Notes under the pieces: model-generated
What the model saw: only the letters and a program-made list of their open reading frames with translations
Told to the model about the DNA's origin: nothing
The model's database searches: none
Position numbers and translations under genes: made by a program
Part shown: in pieces, positions 50,359 to 59,562 of the stretch
Position numbering within the stretch: position 1 is the first letter of the stretch
Layout: every line of letters begins with the position of its first letter
Assembly (NCBI GenBank): GCA_963828415.1
Contig: CAWHEI010000001.1
Location: 558,001 to 622,000, forward strand
Direction: 5' to 3'
Origin: Sva-07 sp963828415
Lineage (GTDB): Bacteria; Actinomycetota; Acidimicrobiia; Acidimicrobiales; Ilumatobacteraceae
Length of the DNA: 64,000 bases

Positions 50359-51272
50359 GCGATCTCCGAGACAACGTCGCAGGGACCGACGACGTCCACA
50401 AGATGACCGAAGCCGAGGCCGCACACGAAGTGCTTCCCGGCTATGCGACCACCCTCGGCACCATGTCCGGGCTCCACACCACCAAGCGGGAATCGTTCTG
50501 GAGCATCGTGCTCCCGCCGCTGGTTGCGGGCGTCATCCTGTTGGGGATCTGGTACTTCGTGAGCTACGCGATCCTCAGCGAGAGCCGCCGGTTCCTCCTC
50601 AAGCCGCCCCACGAGGTCGCCCGGGTCGGCTTCTTCACCTGGGACAACCTCTCCGAGATGTTGACGGCGCTGTGGAACACCGCACAGATCGCCATCATCG
50701 GTCTCGTGATCGCCACCATCCTCGGCCTCGGACTGGCGGTCATCATGAGCCAGTCCAAGCTGCTCGAACGAGCGATCTTCCCGTACATGGTGATCCTCCA
50801 GTCGATGCCGATCCTCGCGATCGTGCCGTTGATCGGATTCTGGTTCGGCTACGACCAGACCGCTCGCGTCGTGGTGTGCGTGCTGATCGCCGTGTTCCCG
50901 ATCCTCGTGAACAGCCTGTTCGGGCTGTTGTCAGCCGACCAGGGCATGCACGACCTGTTCACATTGCACAACGCCGGACGGTGGACCCGCCTCCGCAAGC
51001 TCATGTTTCCTGCGGCGCTGCCTGCGATCTTCACCGGTTTGCGGATCTCGGCGGGCCTCGCCGTGATCGGCGCCATCGTCGGCGACTTCCTCTTCGGCCA
51101 AGGCGAAGTGGGTATCGGCCAGGTGATCAAGCTGTACGCCGCCCGGCTGCGAGGCGAGGAACTCCTCGCCGCCGTGCTGCTGGCCTGCATGTTCGGTGTG
51201 GTCGTCTTCGCCGCGTTCGGGTGGATCGGCAATCGCGTCGTGGGCAAGTGGGCCACCCAGGCGCGAGCCTGA
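50355..51272 (+). CDS. ABC-importer permease
   Basis: 305 residues with about six membrane helices. The EAA loop (AAGRWTRLRKLMFPAALPAIFTGLRISAGLAVIGAIVGDFLFG) is the ATPase-contact site in the NitT/TauT permease family. A 50-residue polar N-terminal extension precedes the first helix. Overlaps the ATPase gene by 4 bases. The binding protein is encoded on the opposite strand, and no second permease is present, so a homodimer is expected. Confidence 0.92.
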   Translation: MSDLRDNVAGTDDVHKMTEAEAAHEVLPGYATTLGTMSGLHTTKRESFWSIVLPPLVAGVILLGIWYFVSYAILSESRRFLLKPPHEVARVGFFTWDNLSEMLTALWNTAQIAIIGLVIATILGLGLAVIMSQSKLLERAIFPYMVILQSMPILAIVPLIGFWFGYDQTARVVVCVLIAVFPILVNSLFGLLSADQGMHDLFTLHNAGRWTRLRKLMFPAALPAIFTGLRISAGLAVIGAIVGDFLFGQGEVGIGQVIKLYAARLRGEELLAAVLLACMFGVVVFAAFGWIGNRVVGKWATQARA

Positions 51273-51315
51273 CCCACGCAACCTGACGAAACCTGACGTG
51301 GCGGCGATCCGCGCG

Positions 51316-52593
51316 TCAGCTCCGACGCACGTCGAGGCGGTCGAGCACGACCTGCAGCAACACGTTGGCGCCGGCCTCGATGTCGGTTGCCTCCGTGAAC
51401 TCGGCGATGTTGTGGCTGAGGCCGTTGACACTCGGCGTGAACACCATGGCCGTCGGACACAGCCGCGCCAACATCTGAGCGTCGTGGCCCGCGCCGCTCG
51501 GCATCCGCTTCGTCGAGTGGCCGAGACGCTGCGCACTCGCCTCGACGAGATCGACCATCGATGCGTCGAACTCGACGGGCTCGAACCGCGCGAGCGAATT
51601 GGTCGTGATCGACACACCCTCCATCCCGGCGAGTTCGTCGAGGAACGTCGCCAGGCGTGACTCCGCTTCCTGGAGCACCCGGTCGTCGGTGTTGCGAAGA
51701 TCGACCGTCAGCACCACGCGGGCCGGCACGACGTTGACCAGATTGGGATACACGTCGATGCGGCCGACCGTGCCGACCTGCTCGGCTCCGAGGTGGCGTG
51801 TGAGGTCGCGCACGTAGGTGGCGATGGCACCCGCGCAGTAGACGGGATCGTGACGCAGCCGCATCGGCGTGGTGCCGGCGTGCGCCGACTGGCCGACAAT
51901 GACGATCTCGGTCCACGAGATGCCCTGCACGCCCTCGACCACGCCGATCGTGATGCCCTCGGCTTCGAGGATGGGGCCTTGCTCGATGTGGAGCTCGAGG
52001 TACGCATGCGGTGCGGATGCCGTCGGGCATGGGACCGGACCGGCGTACCCGATGCGTTCGAGTTCGTCGCCGAGGCGGGCACCATCGTCGGCCGCGACGA
52101 GATCGAGCGCCTCCTCCAGTGCCAGCCCCCCGACGTACACGAGGCTGCCGAGCATGTCCGGGGCGAACCGGGAGCCTTCCTCGTCGGTGAAGAACGCAAC
52201 TTGGAACGGCCGTTCGGTCGTGACGCCCGCCTGTTCGAGGGTCTCGACGATCTCGAGGCCCGCCAGCACGCCGAGGTTGCCGTCGAAGCGGCCACCGGTA
52301 CCGACGGTGTCGATGTGCGAGCCGACCATCACCGGTGCCAGGGCTGGGTCGAGTCCAGCGCGGGTTGCCACGACGTTGCCAATGGCGTCGACCACGACGT
52401 CGAGGCCGAGGTCGCTCATCCAGGCGACAACGAGATCCCGACCTGCACGGTCCTCGTCGGTCAGCGCGAGTCGAGCGTTGCCCCACTCCCCGTTCGGGCC
52501 GTCGATCCGTCCGATCTGTCCCAGTTCGTCGATGCGTGCGAGGAGACGGTCGGCATCGATGCGGAGCTCGGACGGGTCCGATGGAGCGCTCAT
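51316..52593 (-). CDS. M20-family ureido/carbamoyl amidohydrolase
   Basis: 425 residues. GSHIDTVGTGGRFDGNLGVLAGLEIVETL, TDEEGSRFAPDMLGS and LELHIEQGPILEAEGITIGVVEGVQG are the allantoate/N-carbamoyl-amino-acid amidohydrolase set; the final metal ligand is in NGLSHNIAE. SHAGTTPMRLRHDP is the dimer-exchange His region. Likely products are ammonia, CO2 and an amino acid or beta-alanine from a ureido compound. ATG 52593 lies one base after the creatininase stop, so the two are co-translated. Confidence 0.9.
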   Translation of the reverse strand: MSAPSDPSELRIDADRLLARIDELGQIGRIDGPNGEWGNARLALTDEDRAGRDLVVAWMSDLGLDVVVDAIGNVVATRAGLDPALAPVMVGSHIDTVGTGGRFDGNLGVLAGLEIVETLEQAGVTTERPFQVAFFTDEEGSRFAPDMLGSLVYVGGLALEEALDLVAADDGARLGDELERIGYAGPVPCPTASAPHAYLELHIEQGPILEAEGITIGVVEGVQGISWTEIVIVGQSAHAGTTPMRLRHDPVYCAGAIATYVRDLTRHLGAEQVGTVGRIDVYPNLVNVVPARVVLTVDLRNTDDRVLQEAESRLATFLDELAGMEGVSITTNSLARFEPVEFDASMVDLVEASAQRLGHSTKRMPSGAGHDAQMLARLCPTAMVFTPSVNGLSHNIAEFTEATDIEAGANVLLQVVLDRLDVRRS

Positions 52594-52594
52594 C

Positions 52595-53377
52595 TCAACG
52601 CACCGGCAGTTCGAACGTCGACACTTCGCCCAGCGCCTCGCAGAACGCATCCACCGCTTGCGCAACCAGGCGCTCACCTCGTTCGGCCGTCGCCGGCACC
52701 GGATCACCGATGTGTCCATCGGGTCCGAAATCGTTCGACAACCAGCCGAACCCGACCGCACCGCCGAAGCGGACATACCGGTTGTCGGCGAGTTGCTCCG
52801 GGACGTTGCGCGTGGCAACGTCCATGTCGACGAGATGCGGAGCGAGGTGCAGCATCATCGAGGTCTCGTCGGTGCCCCCGTGGATGCCCATGCCCAGCTC
52901 GTCGGGCGCCGAGACGCCGCCCTGGTCGGGTGGCACTCCCGGGTGAGCGAGGAAGGTCATGAGGCCGTGGGCCAGCCGGATTTCGCGGTTGGCGACGCCG
53001 ACGAGCGCCGAGTTGCCGCCGTGGCCGTTGAAGAACACGAGCTTGCGTGCCGCTGTGGTGGCCACACACCGCCCGATGTCGTCGAGCACCGCGAGCAGTG
53101 TGGTCGCCGACAGCCAGATGGTGCCCGCCGACCAGGCGTGCTCGTTGGACTTCGTGTAGGCGAGCGGCGGCAGCAGCCACACGTCGAGTTCCTCGCCGAC
53201 GCGCTCGACCGCCAGCTCCGAGATCCGGTCGGCGATCAGCAGATCGGTGTTGAACGGCAGGTGCGGGCCGTGCTGCTCGACCGCACCGAGCGGCTGCACG
53301 AAGATGCTCCGCTCGGTGACGAGCTGTGCGATGTCGGGGCCTCGAAGTTCGATGAGTCGGCGCGAAACAGAAGACAC
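52595..53377 (-). CDS. Creatininase-family amidohydrolase
   Basis: 260 residues. Metal and catalytic ligands: VQPLGAVEQHGPHLPFNTDLLIADR (E-x-H, D), FFNGHGGN (GHGGN) and IHGGTDETSMMLHLAP (E). This is the complete creatininase/FAPy-deformylase family pattern. The substrate is a cyclic or formyl amide. TAACGT is 6 nt before GTG 53377 (53384-53389). First gene of a two-gene operon with the M20 hydrolase. Confidence 0.9.
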   Translation of the reverse strand: MSSVSRRLIELRGPDIAQLVTERSIFVQPLGAVEQHGPHLPFNTDLLIADRISELAVERVGEELDVWLLPPLAYTKSNEHAWSAGTIWLSATTLLAVLDDIGRCVATTAARKLVFFNGHGGNSALVGVANREIRLAHGLMTFLAHPGVPPDQGGVSAPDELGMGIHGGTDETSMMLHLAPHLVDMDVATRNVPEQLADNRYVRFGGAVGFGWLSNDFGPDGHIGDPVPATAERGERLVAQAVDAFCEALGEVSTFELPVR

Positions 53378-53424
53378 ACCGGCACGTTACGCCGCCGACA
53401 TCGAAGTGCGAGAGACTCTTCATC

Positions 53425-54972
53425 GTGCCAACGCCTGCTCGATCCGACTTCGACGCCATCGTGATCGGCGCCGGCCACAACGGACTCGTCACCGCCGCCT
53501 ACCTCGCTCGGGGCGGTCTGCGGACCCTGCTCGTGGAGGCCCGCTCCGAGGTCGGCGGAACCGCAGCGAGCGAGCAGTTCGCGGGCGCCACCGTCAACAT
53601 CTGCAACTGCGATCACCTCACGTTCCGGACCACGCCCGTGATCGAGGAACTCGGACTGCGAGACCATGGACTCGAGTACATCGACCTCGAACCGGCGCAG
53701 CACAACTTCTCGTGGGCGAGCGCTGCGGCCGGCACGGGGTGGTCGCACCACAACGATCTCGAGGCGACCCTCGACGACATCGGCCGGCACTTCCCCACCC
53801 AGGTCGACGGGTACCGCCGCTACGTCGCAGCTGCCGCTCCAGCGGTCCGCATGATCTTCGAGGCCGCCGCCGAACCGCCCACCGTCGCCGGTCTGACCAA
53901 GCTCGCCCTGCGCCGCCGGTTCAGCGGTGCGAGCACGCTGATGCGGTGGTCACGGCGGAGCGCTGCCGACGTGCTGCGGTCCTACTTCGACGAGGAAGCG
54001 ATCATGGGACCCGCCGCCCTGACCGGACCGATGGTGTGGGGCATCACCCCCGAGATGCCCGGCAGCGGACTCGGCGCCCTCACGCACGCGATGCGTCACG
54101 TGGCCACGGTGGGGCGACCGATCGGCGGGAGCGGCCAGGTGCCCGCCACGCTGCTCGCCGCGTTCGAAGCGGCCGGCGGCACGCTGCGCACGAAGAGCCC
54201 GGTCGACACGATCATGTGCAGCGGCGAGCGGGTCAGCGGTATCGCCCTGGTCGACGGCACCGAGATCACCGCGCCGATCGTCGTGTCGGCCTGCAACCCT
54301 CACGACACGTTCCTGCGGTGGTTGAAAAATCCGCCGTCATCGGCGGCAGATCTGGTCCGACGCTGGGGCGACGTCCGCCACGACGAGGGCTACGAATCGA
54401 AGATCGACGCGGTGCTGACGGCACCGCCGGTGTTGCGCGGCTTCGATCGACCGCTCGGGCCGACCTCGGCGATCGCGCCGAGCCTCGCGGACATCGATCG
54501 GGGGGCGGCGATGATGGCCGACGGTCGGATCCTCGACCGCCCGGGGTTGCTGGTGAACGTACCGACGTTGATCGACCCGTCGATCGCTCCCCCGGGCCGT
54601 CACATCCTCTCGCTCGAGGCGCTGTACACCCCGTTCGGCCTCGCAGGAGGCTGGGTCGATTCGACCGAGCCTCGCCGGTGGTTGGAGGCGTTCGCCGAAC
54701 TCTGCGAGCCGGGGTTCCTCGACTCGATCATCGAGTGGCGAGCGATGACCCCGGACGTCTACGAGCGCGACTTCCATCTCCCCGCCGGGCACGCCACCAG
54801 TTTCGCCGGCGGGCCGCTCGCCGCGTTCCGCAACTCCAATCCGGAACTGACGAAGTACGAGACCGCCGTCGACGGCCTGTACCTCACCGGCGCCGCCACG
54901 TTCCCCGGCGCCGGCGTGTGGGGCGCGAGCGGCCGCAACTGCGCCACCGTCATCCTCGAACAGCGCTCCTGA
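53425..54972 (+). CDS. FAD-dependent oxidoreductase (phytoene-desaturase-like)
   Basis: 515 residues. IVIGAGHNGLVTAAYLARGGLRTLLVEARSEVGGTA is the N-terminal GxGxxG Rossmann motif of the NAD(P)/FAD amine-oxidase/carotenoid-type group; GGSGQVPATLLAAFEAAGGTLRTKSPV is the internal substrate/FAD block and GLYLTGAATFPGAGVWGASGRNCA is the C-terminal FAD contact. Substrate unknown. Starts with GTG 53425, divergent from the creatininase gene. Confidence 0.85.
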   Translation: MPTPARSDFDAIVIGAGHNGLVTAAYLARGGLRTLLVEARSEVGGTAASEQFAGATVNICNCDHLTFRTTPVIEELGLRDHGLEYIDLEPAQHNFSWASAAAGTGWSHHNDLEATLDDIGRHFPTQVDGYRRYVAAAAPAVRMIFEAAAEPPTVAGLTKLALRRRFSGASTLMRWSRRSAADVLRSYFDEEAIMGPAALTGPMVWGITPEMPGSGLGALTHAMRHVATVGRPIGGSGQVPATLLAAFEAAGGTLRTKSPVDTIMCSGERVSGIALVDGTEITAPIVVSACNPHDTFLRWLKNPPSSAADLVRRWGDVRHDEGYESKIDAVLTAPPVLRGFDRPLGPTSAIAPSLADIDRGAAMMADGRILDRPGLLVNVPTLIDPSIAPPGRHILSLEALYTPFGLAGGWVDSTEPRRWLEAFAELCEPGFLDSIIEWRAMTPDVYERDFHLPAGHATSFAGGPLAAFRNSNPELTKYETAVDGLYLTGAATFPGAGVWGASGRNCATVILEQRS

Positions 54973-54986
54973 CGCCCTGCCCGCCG

Positions 54987-55035
54987 CTTCTCGTGAACAA
55001 TGGCGCGGACAGAGCGCGTACTTGTTCACGAGAAG
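54987..55035. repeat. Perfect 14-bp inverted repeat (large stem-loop)
   Basis: CTTCTCGTGAACAA (54987-55000) and TTGTTCACGAGAAG (55022-55035) are exact inverse complements with a 21-bp loop that itself contains GCGC...GCGC. CCGCC and GGCGG flank it further out. It sits between the FAD oxidoreductase stop and the site-2 protease start, and is different from the REP-like element. Confidence 0.65.
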
Positions 55036-55126
55036 GGGTTGAGTGGCGGAATGCCGCGGTCACCGGGGTGGTTGTTCTCCCTAGACTCACCCAACAGGTG
55101 TTCGCTCGAAAGGAGCACTCCCCGCC

Positions 55127-56200
55127 ATGACCCCCGGTTCGATCCGTCTCGGCACCTACGCCGGCATTCCCGTGCGAGCGCACTGGAGCATGGCAATCGT
55201 CGCGTTGTGGTTCGGTGTCCTGCTGACGGCTGACATGGGCATCGTCGGAGGCGTCCTGGCAACCGTGGCGTTCTTCGCCTCGATCCTCGCTCACGAGTTC
55301 GGTCACGCGATGGTCGCCCGCCACTACGGCGTCGAGACCCAGTCGATCGACCTGTGGGCCCTCGGTGGCGTGGCCAGGCTCGATCGCGAGTCGCCGACGC
55401 CTCGCGCCGACGGGCTGATCGCCGTCGCCGGACCTGCTGTGAGCCTGTTGCTCGGCGTGGTCGGCCTCGGTGCGAGCTTCGCTCTCCGGTCCGACGTGCT
55501 GTTCTGGGTTGGCTTCGTCAACGTCGTGTTGGCGGTGTTCAACATGTTGCCGGGCGCTCCGCTCGACGGCGGTCGAGTACTCCGCGCGGTGCGGTGGGCC
55601 CGCACGGGTAACAAGTACCGCGCCATGCGCGACGCCGGCAACGCCGGACGAGTGCTCGGCTGGGGCATGGTCGGCGTCGGGTTCGTGCTGATGCTCAACG
55701 GCCAGTTCGGCGTGTTCTTCATGATCACCGGGCTCTTCGTCGCCCTGAACGCCCGCGCCGAGATCATGACGTCGTACGTCGCCGAGCAACTCGACGGCGT
55801 CAAGGTGCGCGACCTCACGTTCTTCGGGATCGCTCAGGCCGGAACCGACATGGACGCCGACTCGATGATCGACCAGCGCGAACGCCTCGGTGCTGCCGGC
55901 GCGGTGGCGGTCGTCGGCGATGACGGCGAACTCGACGGTCTCGTGCTCGAGGACCAGCTGTGGGCGGTGCCGTTCGACCGGCGCCCTCTGGTGATGCTCA
56001 CCCAGCTGATGGTGCCGTTCAACAACCTGGCCAAGGCGTCGCTCGACGAAGATCTGGCCACGGTGCTCCCCCGCCTCGACCCGCTCCGCCCGATCGTCAC
56101 CGTCTGGAACGACGGCAAGCTGCTCGGCATCGTGCATCCGAAGCGGTTGCAGGAACGGCTCCAGCAGGCCCAGCGCCAGGCGTTCGTGACTGCCGCTTGA
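55127..56200 (+). CDS. Site-2-protease-family membrane metalloprotease
   Basis: 357 residues. The zinc motif HEFGH is at His56-Glu57-His60 inside a membrane helix, and FNMLPGAPLDGGRVLRAV supplies the third ligand Asp147 (N-x-x-P-x-x-x-L-D-G). WALGGVARL is the usual loop between them. After the membrane part, residues about 215-345 form a soluble domain of CBS-like layout. It would cut membrane regulators. AGGAG lies upstream of ATG 55127. Confidence 0.9.
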   Translation: MTPGSIRLGTYAGIPVRAHWSMAIVALWFGVLLTADMGIVGGVLATVAFFASILAHEFGHAMVARHYGVETQSIDLWALGGVARLDRESPTPRADGLIAVAGPAVSLLLGVVGLGASFALRSDVLFWVGFVNVVLAVFNMLPGAPLDGGRVLRAVRWARTGNKYRAMRDAGNAGRVLGWGMVGVGFVLMLNGQFGVFFMITGLFVALNARAEIMTSYVAEQLDGVKVRDLTFFGIAQAGTDMDADSMIDQRERLGAAGAVAVVGDDGELDGLVLEDQLWAVPFDRRPLVMLTQLMVPFNNLAKASLDEDLATVLPRLDPLRPIVTVWNDGKLLGIVHPKRLQERLQQAQRQAFVTAA

Positions 56201-56698
56201 TCAGGCGTCCTTGACGGACCAGTCGCGTTTGGCGACGGGGTCCTGGTCGCTCCACGGGAAGTTGATCCACTGATCGGTCCGCTTCCAGATGTAGTCGCAC
56301 TTGACCACCGAGTGAGACTTCTCGTACAGCACCCCGGTGCGCACCTCGGCCACTTTGCCCTCGACGAACTCCTGGACCGAACGAAGCGTGTGTCCGGTGT
56401 CGGCCACGTCGTCGACGATCAGGATCCGAGCGTGGGACACGTCGACGAAGTCCGGCGCCGGCGGCAGGATGCGTGGCACCTCGAGACGCTCATCGACGCC
56501 CGTGTAGAACTCGACGTTCATCGTGTACACGTTCTTCACCGACAGGGCGTAGCCGATGGCCCCGCCGATGAGCAGCCCTCCACGGGCGATCGCGAGCACC
56601 ATGTCGGGTTCGTAGTCGTCGTCGGCGACCATCTGGGCCAGTGCCCGCGATGCCGTCCCGAAGACGTCCCAGGTCATGATCTCGCGCTCGTCAGGCAT
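56201..56698 (-). CDS. Phosphoribosyltransferase
   Basis: 165 residues. The PRPP-binding motif is RILIVDDVADTGHTL (residues 91-105), and VLAIARGGLLIGGAIGYAL is the PPi loop of the type-I PRTase fold. This resembles the xanthine/hypoxanthine (gpt-like) phosphoribosyltransferase group with the aromatic hood (DYIWKRTDQWINFPW). It would salvage a purine base. It begins one base after the site-2 protease stop on the other strand. TAGGTT is 8 nt before the ATG. Confidence 0.85.
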   Translation of the reverse strand: MPDEREIMTWDVFGTASRALAQMVADDDYEPDMVLAIARGGLLIGGAIGYALSVKNVYTMNVEFYTGVDERLEVPRILPPAPDFVDVSHARILIVDDVADTGHTLRSVQEFVEGKVAEVRTGVLYEKSHSVVKCDYIWKRTDQWINFPWSDQDPVAKRDWSVKDA

Positions 56699-56743
56699 GG
56701 ACTGCGAACCTAGCCGCAGAGAACCGGCGCGCCGACATCTGCG

Positions 56744-59068
56744 TCACAGGCAGATGTCGCTCGGACGAACCGGGACCCGATCGAGCGCCTTGCCGACACC
56801 GTCGACCTGACGCAGGGCGTCGCGGATCGCAGCGACGACCGCGGGTGTCGACGAGATGCAGGGTGGTTCGCCAACGCCTTTCGCTCCGAGCGGAGCGTGC
56901 GGGTCCGGCTCTTCGATCAGCGTTGCGACGACGTCGGGCATGTCGAGAAAGGTCGGCAGCAGATAGTCGGTGAAGTTGCCGTTGCGGATCACGCCGTCGA
57001 TTTGGATGATCTCCTCCATCACGGCCAGACCCAGCCCCTGAGCGATCCCGCCTTCGATCTGGCCGAGAACCGACAGCGGGTTGAGTGCCCGTCCGACGTC
57101 CTGTGCCGTGGCGATCTGGACGACCTTGACGAGTCCCAGCTCGGGATCGACGTCGACGACGGCGCGATGGGCCACGAAGGCGAACGCGGTGTGGCAGTTG
57201 CCCTGGCCGTTCTCGTCGAGATCTTCGGTCGCCGGATGGCGGTACTCGACGGTCTCGTCGATCACGATGCCGGTGCTCGCCTCGGCGACCGGAATCCTCC
57301 AACCGGACACCGTGTCGACAACATCGATGCCGTCGACGGCCAGGCGCACCGGATCGACATCGTGGACCCGCCCGACATGCTCGAACAGCCGCTCGCGCAC
57401 GGTTCGACACGCCGCGTCGACCGCTCCCCCGCTCATCCAGGTCTGTCGCGACGCCGACGTGGATCCGGCCGAGCCGACCTGGGTGTCGATGCGATCGAGC
57501 ACGACGTCGTCGACGCCGAGAATCGTGCGGGCGATCTGAGGTGCGATCGTGACGAACCCCTGGCCGACTTCCGACGTGGCGAACTTCAGCGTGACCACCC
57601 CGTCGGCAAGTCGACACCGGGCCGTCGAGTAGTCGTCGAACCCTTCGGAGTACATCAGGTTCTTGATGGCCACACCCCAGCCGATGCCGCGCACGACGTC
57701 GCCGCGCTCGGCGGTGCGACCGGCGCCACCCGGCAGTCGCATCACGTCGACCGCTCCATCGTCCATGAGGAACCCGCCGACGGGCATGTCCGGGAGCGGC
57801 AGCGCCGCCGTGTCGCGGATGCAGCGCTCGACCGGCGCCACGTTGAGCACCGGTTGGCCGGTGATCAGCGCGTCGCCGGTGCGCATCGCATTGCGCAGCC
57901 GGATCTCGACCGGGTCGAGACCGCACGCCATGGCCAGCTTGTCCATCTGCGATTCGTGTGCGAAACACGCCTGGACGACACCGAACCCTCGCATCGCTCC
58001 GCAGGGCAGGTGGTTGGTGCGCACGGCGTACCCGTCGACGACGGCGTTCGCGCAGCGATACGGACCCTGTGTGTGCGTGACCGCATTGATCAGCACCGCC
58101 GACGAGGTCGAGGCGTAGGCCCCACCGTCGAGCACCATCCGCGACTCGATCTTGACGATCTCACCGTCGGCGGTCGCATGATGACGCATCCAGATCGTCG
58201 CCGGATGGCGATGGACGTGGCCCAAGAAGCTCTCGGCGCGGCTGTACGCGATGCGTACCGGTCGGCCGAGTCGGAGCGCGAGCAGACACGTGTGGACCTG
58301 CAGGCTGATGTCCTCACGGGCGCCGAATGCCCCGCCGACGCCGCCCAGCACGAGCCGCACGGACTCGACGGGCAGATCGAGACACGCTGCGATCTGCGCT
58401 CGATCCTCGTGGAGCCACTGCGTCGCCACATGCAGTTCCACACCCTTGCCGCCCGGGTCCGGCACGGCCAGCGCAGCCTCGAGGCCGAGGAACGCCTGGT
58501 CCTGCATGCCGATCTCGTACGTGCCCTCGACGACCACGTCGCCAGCGGCGCCGACGTCGCCGCACACGATGCGCTGATGTCGAATCACGTTCCCGTCGGG
58601 ATGGATCGGAGGATGGCTGCCGTCGATCGCCCGTTCCGGGTCGAGCAGCGGATCGAGCAACTCGTACTGCACCACGATCGCGTCGAGCGCCCGGCGGCAC
58701 GTCTCGGGATGATCGGCGGCGACGGCAGCGATCGGTTCGCCGACGTAGCGCACGACCTCGGAGGCGAACACGGGCTGATCGTGGGCGATCAGTCCGTAGT
58801 GCATCGCTCCCGGCACGTCGGCGGCGGTGATCACCGTCTCGACGCCGTCGATCTGCCAGGCGGCGCTCACGTCGATCGACACGATGCGGGCGAACGGGTG
58901 CGGCGAGCGCAACGTTGCGCCCCACAGGCAACCGTCAGCGGACAGGTCCGACGAGAACTCGAAGCTTCCCTGCACCTTGGCGACCCCGTCGGGACGTGTC
59001 GGCGACGTCCCGATCGTGCCGGGCCGCCCGGACTCGGTCGGCGTGGTCACCTGCTCGACGACGGTCAT
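56744..59068 (-). CDS. Xanthine-dehydrogenase-type molybdopterin subunit
   Basis: 774 residues, the aldehyde-oxidase/xanthine-dehydrogenase large chain. GGVGGAFGAREDISLQ, CGAMRGFGVVQ (cofactor loops) and PLGAKGVGEPP, with the catalytic Glu, are the landmark motifs. EVGQGFVTIAPQIA is another cofactor block. It would hydroxylate an N-heterocycle or oxidise an aldehyde. It overlaps the 2Fe-2S gene by 4 bases, so the FAD, 2Fe-2S and Mo subunits form one operon (60419 to 56744). Confidence 0.93.
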   Translation of the reverse strand: MTVVEQVTTPTESGRPGTIGTSPTRPDGVAKVQGSFEFSSDLSADGCLWGATLRSPHPFARIVSIDVSAAWQIDGVETVITAADVPGAMHYGLIAHDQPVFASEVVRYVGEPIAAVAADHPETCRRALDAIVVQYELLDPLLDPERAIDGSHPPIHPDGNVIRHQRIVCGDVGAAGDVVVEGTYEIGMQDQAFLGLEAALAVPDPGGKGVELHVATQWLHEDRAQIAACLDLPVESVRLVLGGVGGAFGAREDISLQVHTCLLALRLGRPVRIAYSRAESFLGHVHRHPATIWMRHHATADGEIVKIESRMVLDGGAYASTSSAVLINAVTHTQGPYRCANAVVDGYAVRTNHLPCGAMRGFGVVQACFAHESQMDKLAMACGLDPVEIRLRNAMRTGDALITGQPVLNVAPVERCIRDTAALPLPDMPVGGFLMDDGAVDVMRLPGGAGRTAERGDVVRGIGWGVAIKNLMYSEGFDDYSTARCRLADGVVTLKFATSEVGQGFVTIAPQIARTILGVDDVVLDRIDTQVGSAGSTSASRQTWMSGGAVDAACRTVRERLFEHVGRVHDVDPVRLAVDGIDVVDTVSGWRIPVAEASTGIVIDETVEYRHPATEDLDENGQGNCHTAFAFVAHRAVVDVDPELGLVKVVQIATAQDVGRALNPLSVLGQIEGGIAQGLGLAVMEEIIQIDGVIRNGNFTDYLLPTFLDMPDVVATLIEEPDPHAPLGAKGVGEPPCISSTPAVVAAIRDALRQVDGVGKALDRVPVRPSDICL

Positions 59069-59562
59069 GTCGCGCCACCCCGTCGTTGCACGGCCACCTG
59101 TTGGACGGCGTCGATGATGCGCCCGTACCCGGTGCATCGGCACACATTGCCGGCCAGCTCCTCGCGGATCTGCGTCTCGGTCGGCGCCGGCACCCGTTCG
59201 AGCAGGTCGTGGGTCGCCATGATCAGTCCCGGCGTGCAGAATCCGCACTGCACGGCGCCGGCCTCGACGAAGGCAGCCTGGACGTCGCTCGGCGCACCAG
59301 ACGGGGCGATCCCCTCGATGGTGACGATCGGCTGATCGACTGCCGACGCTGCCATCACCAGACACGAACACACGAGCACGTCGTCGACCATGACGCTGCA
59401 CGAGCCGCACTCGCCCTGCTCGCAGGCACCTTTGGCGCCGAGCAATCCGAGTCGGTCACGCAACACGTCGAGCAGACTTTCGCCGAGCCACGAATCGGTG
59501 ACCTCGCGTTGGACGCCGTTGACGTGCAACACGTAGTGGTCGCTGTCGCTGGTCGTCGTCAT
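59065..59562 (-). CDS. Xanthine-dehydrogenase-type 2Fe-2S subunit
   Basis: 165 residues with both clusters: Cys47, 52, 55, 67 (plant-type, ACEQGECGSC) and Cys106, 109, 141, 143 (CGFC and CRCTGY). It carries electrons from the Mo subunit to FAD. It overlaps both neighbours by 4 bases (ATGA), which fixes its position in the operon. No Tat signal is present, so the enzyme is cytoplasmic. Confidence 0.95.
   Translation of the reverse strand: MTTTSDSDHYVLHVNGVQREVTDSWLGESLLDVLRDRLGLLGAKGACEQGECGSCSVMVDDVLVCSCLVMAASAVDQPIVTIEGIAPSGAPSDVQAAFVEAGAVQCGFCTPGLIMATHDLLERVPAPTETQIREELAGNVCRCTGYGRIIDAVQQVAVQRRGGAT

Noticed and set aside
56897..59335. 812-codon plus-strand open frame antisense to the xanthine-dehydrogenase subunits.
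   Set aside because: Same reason: high-GC shadow frame opposite strongly conserved genes.
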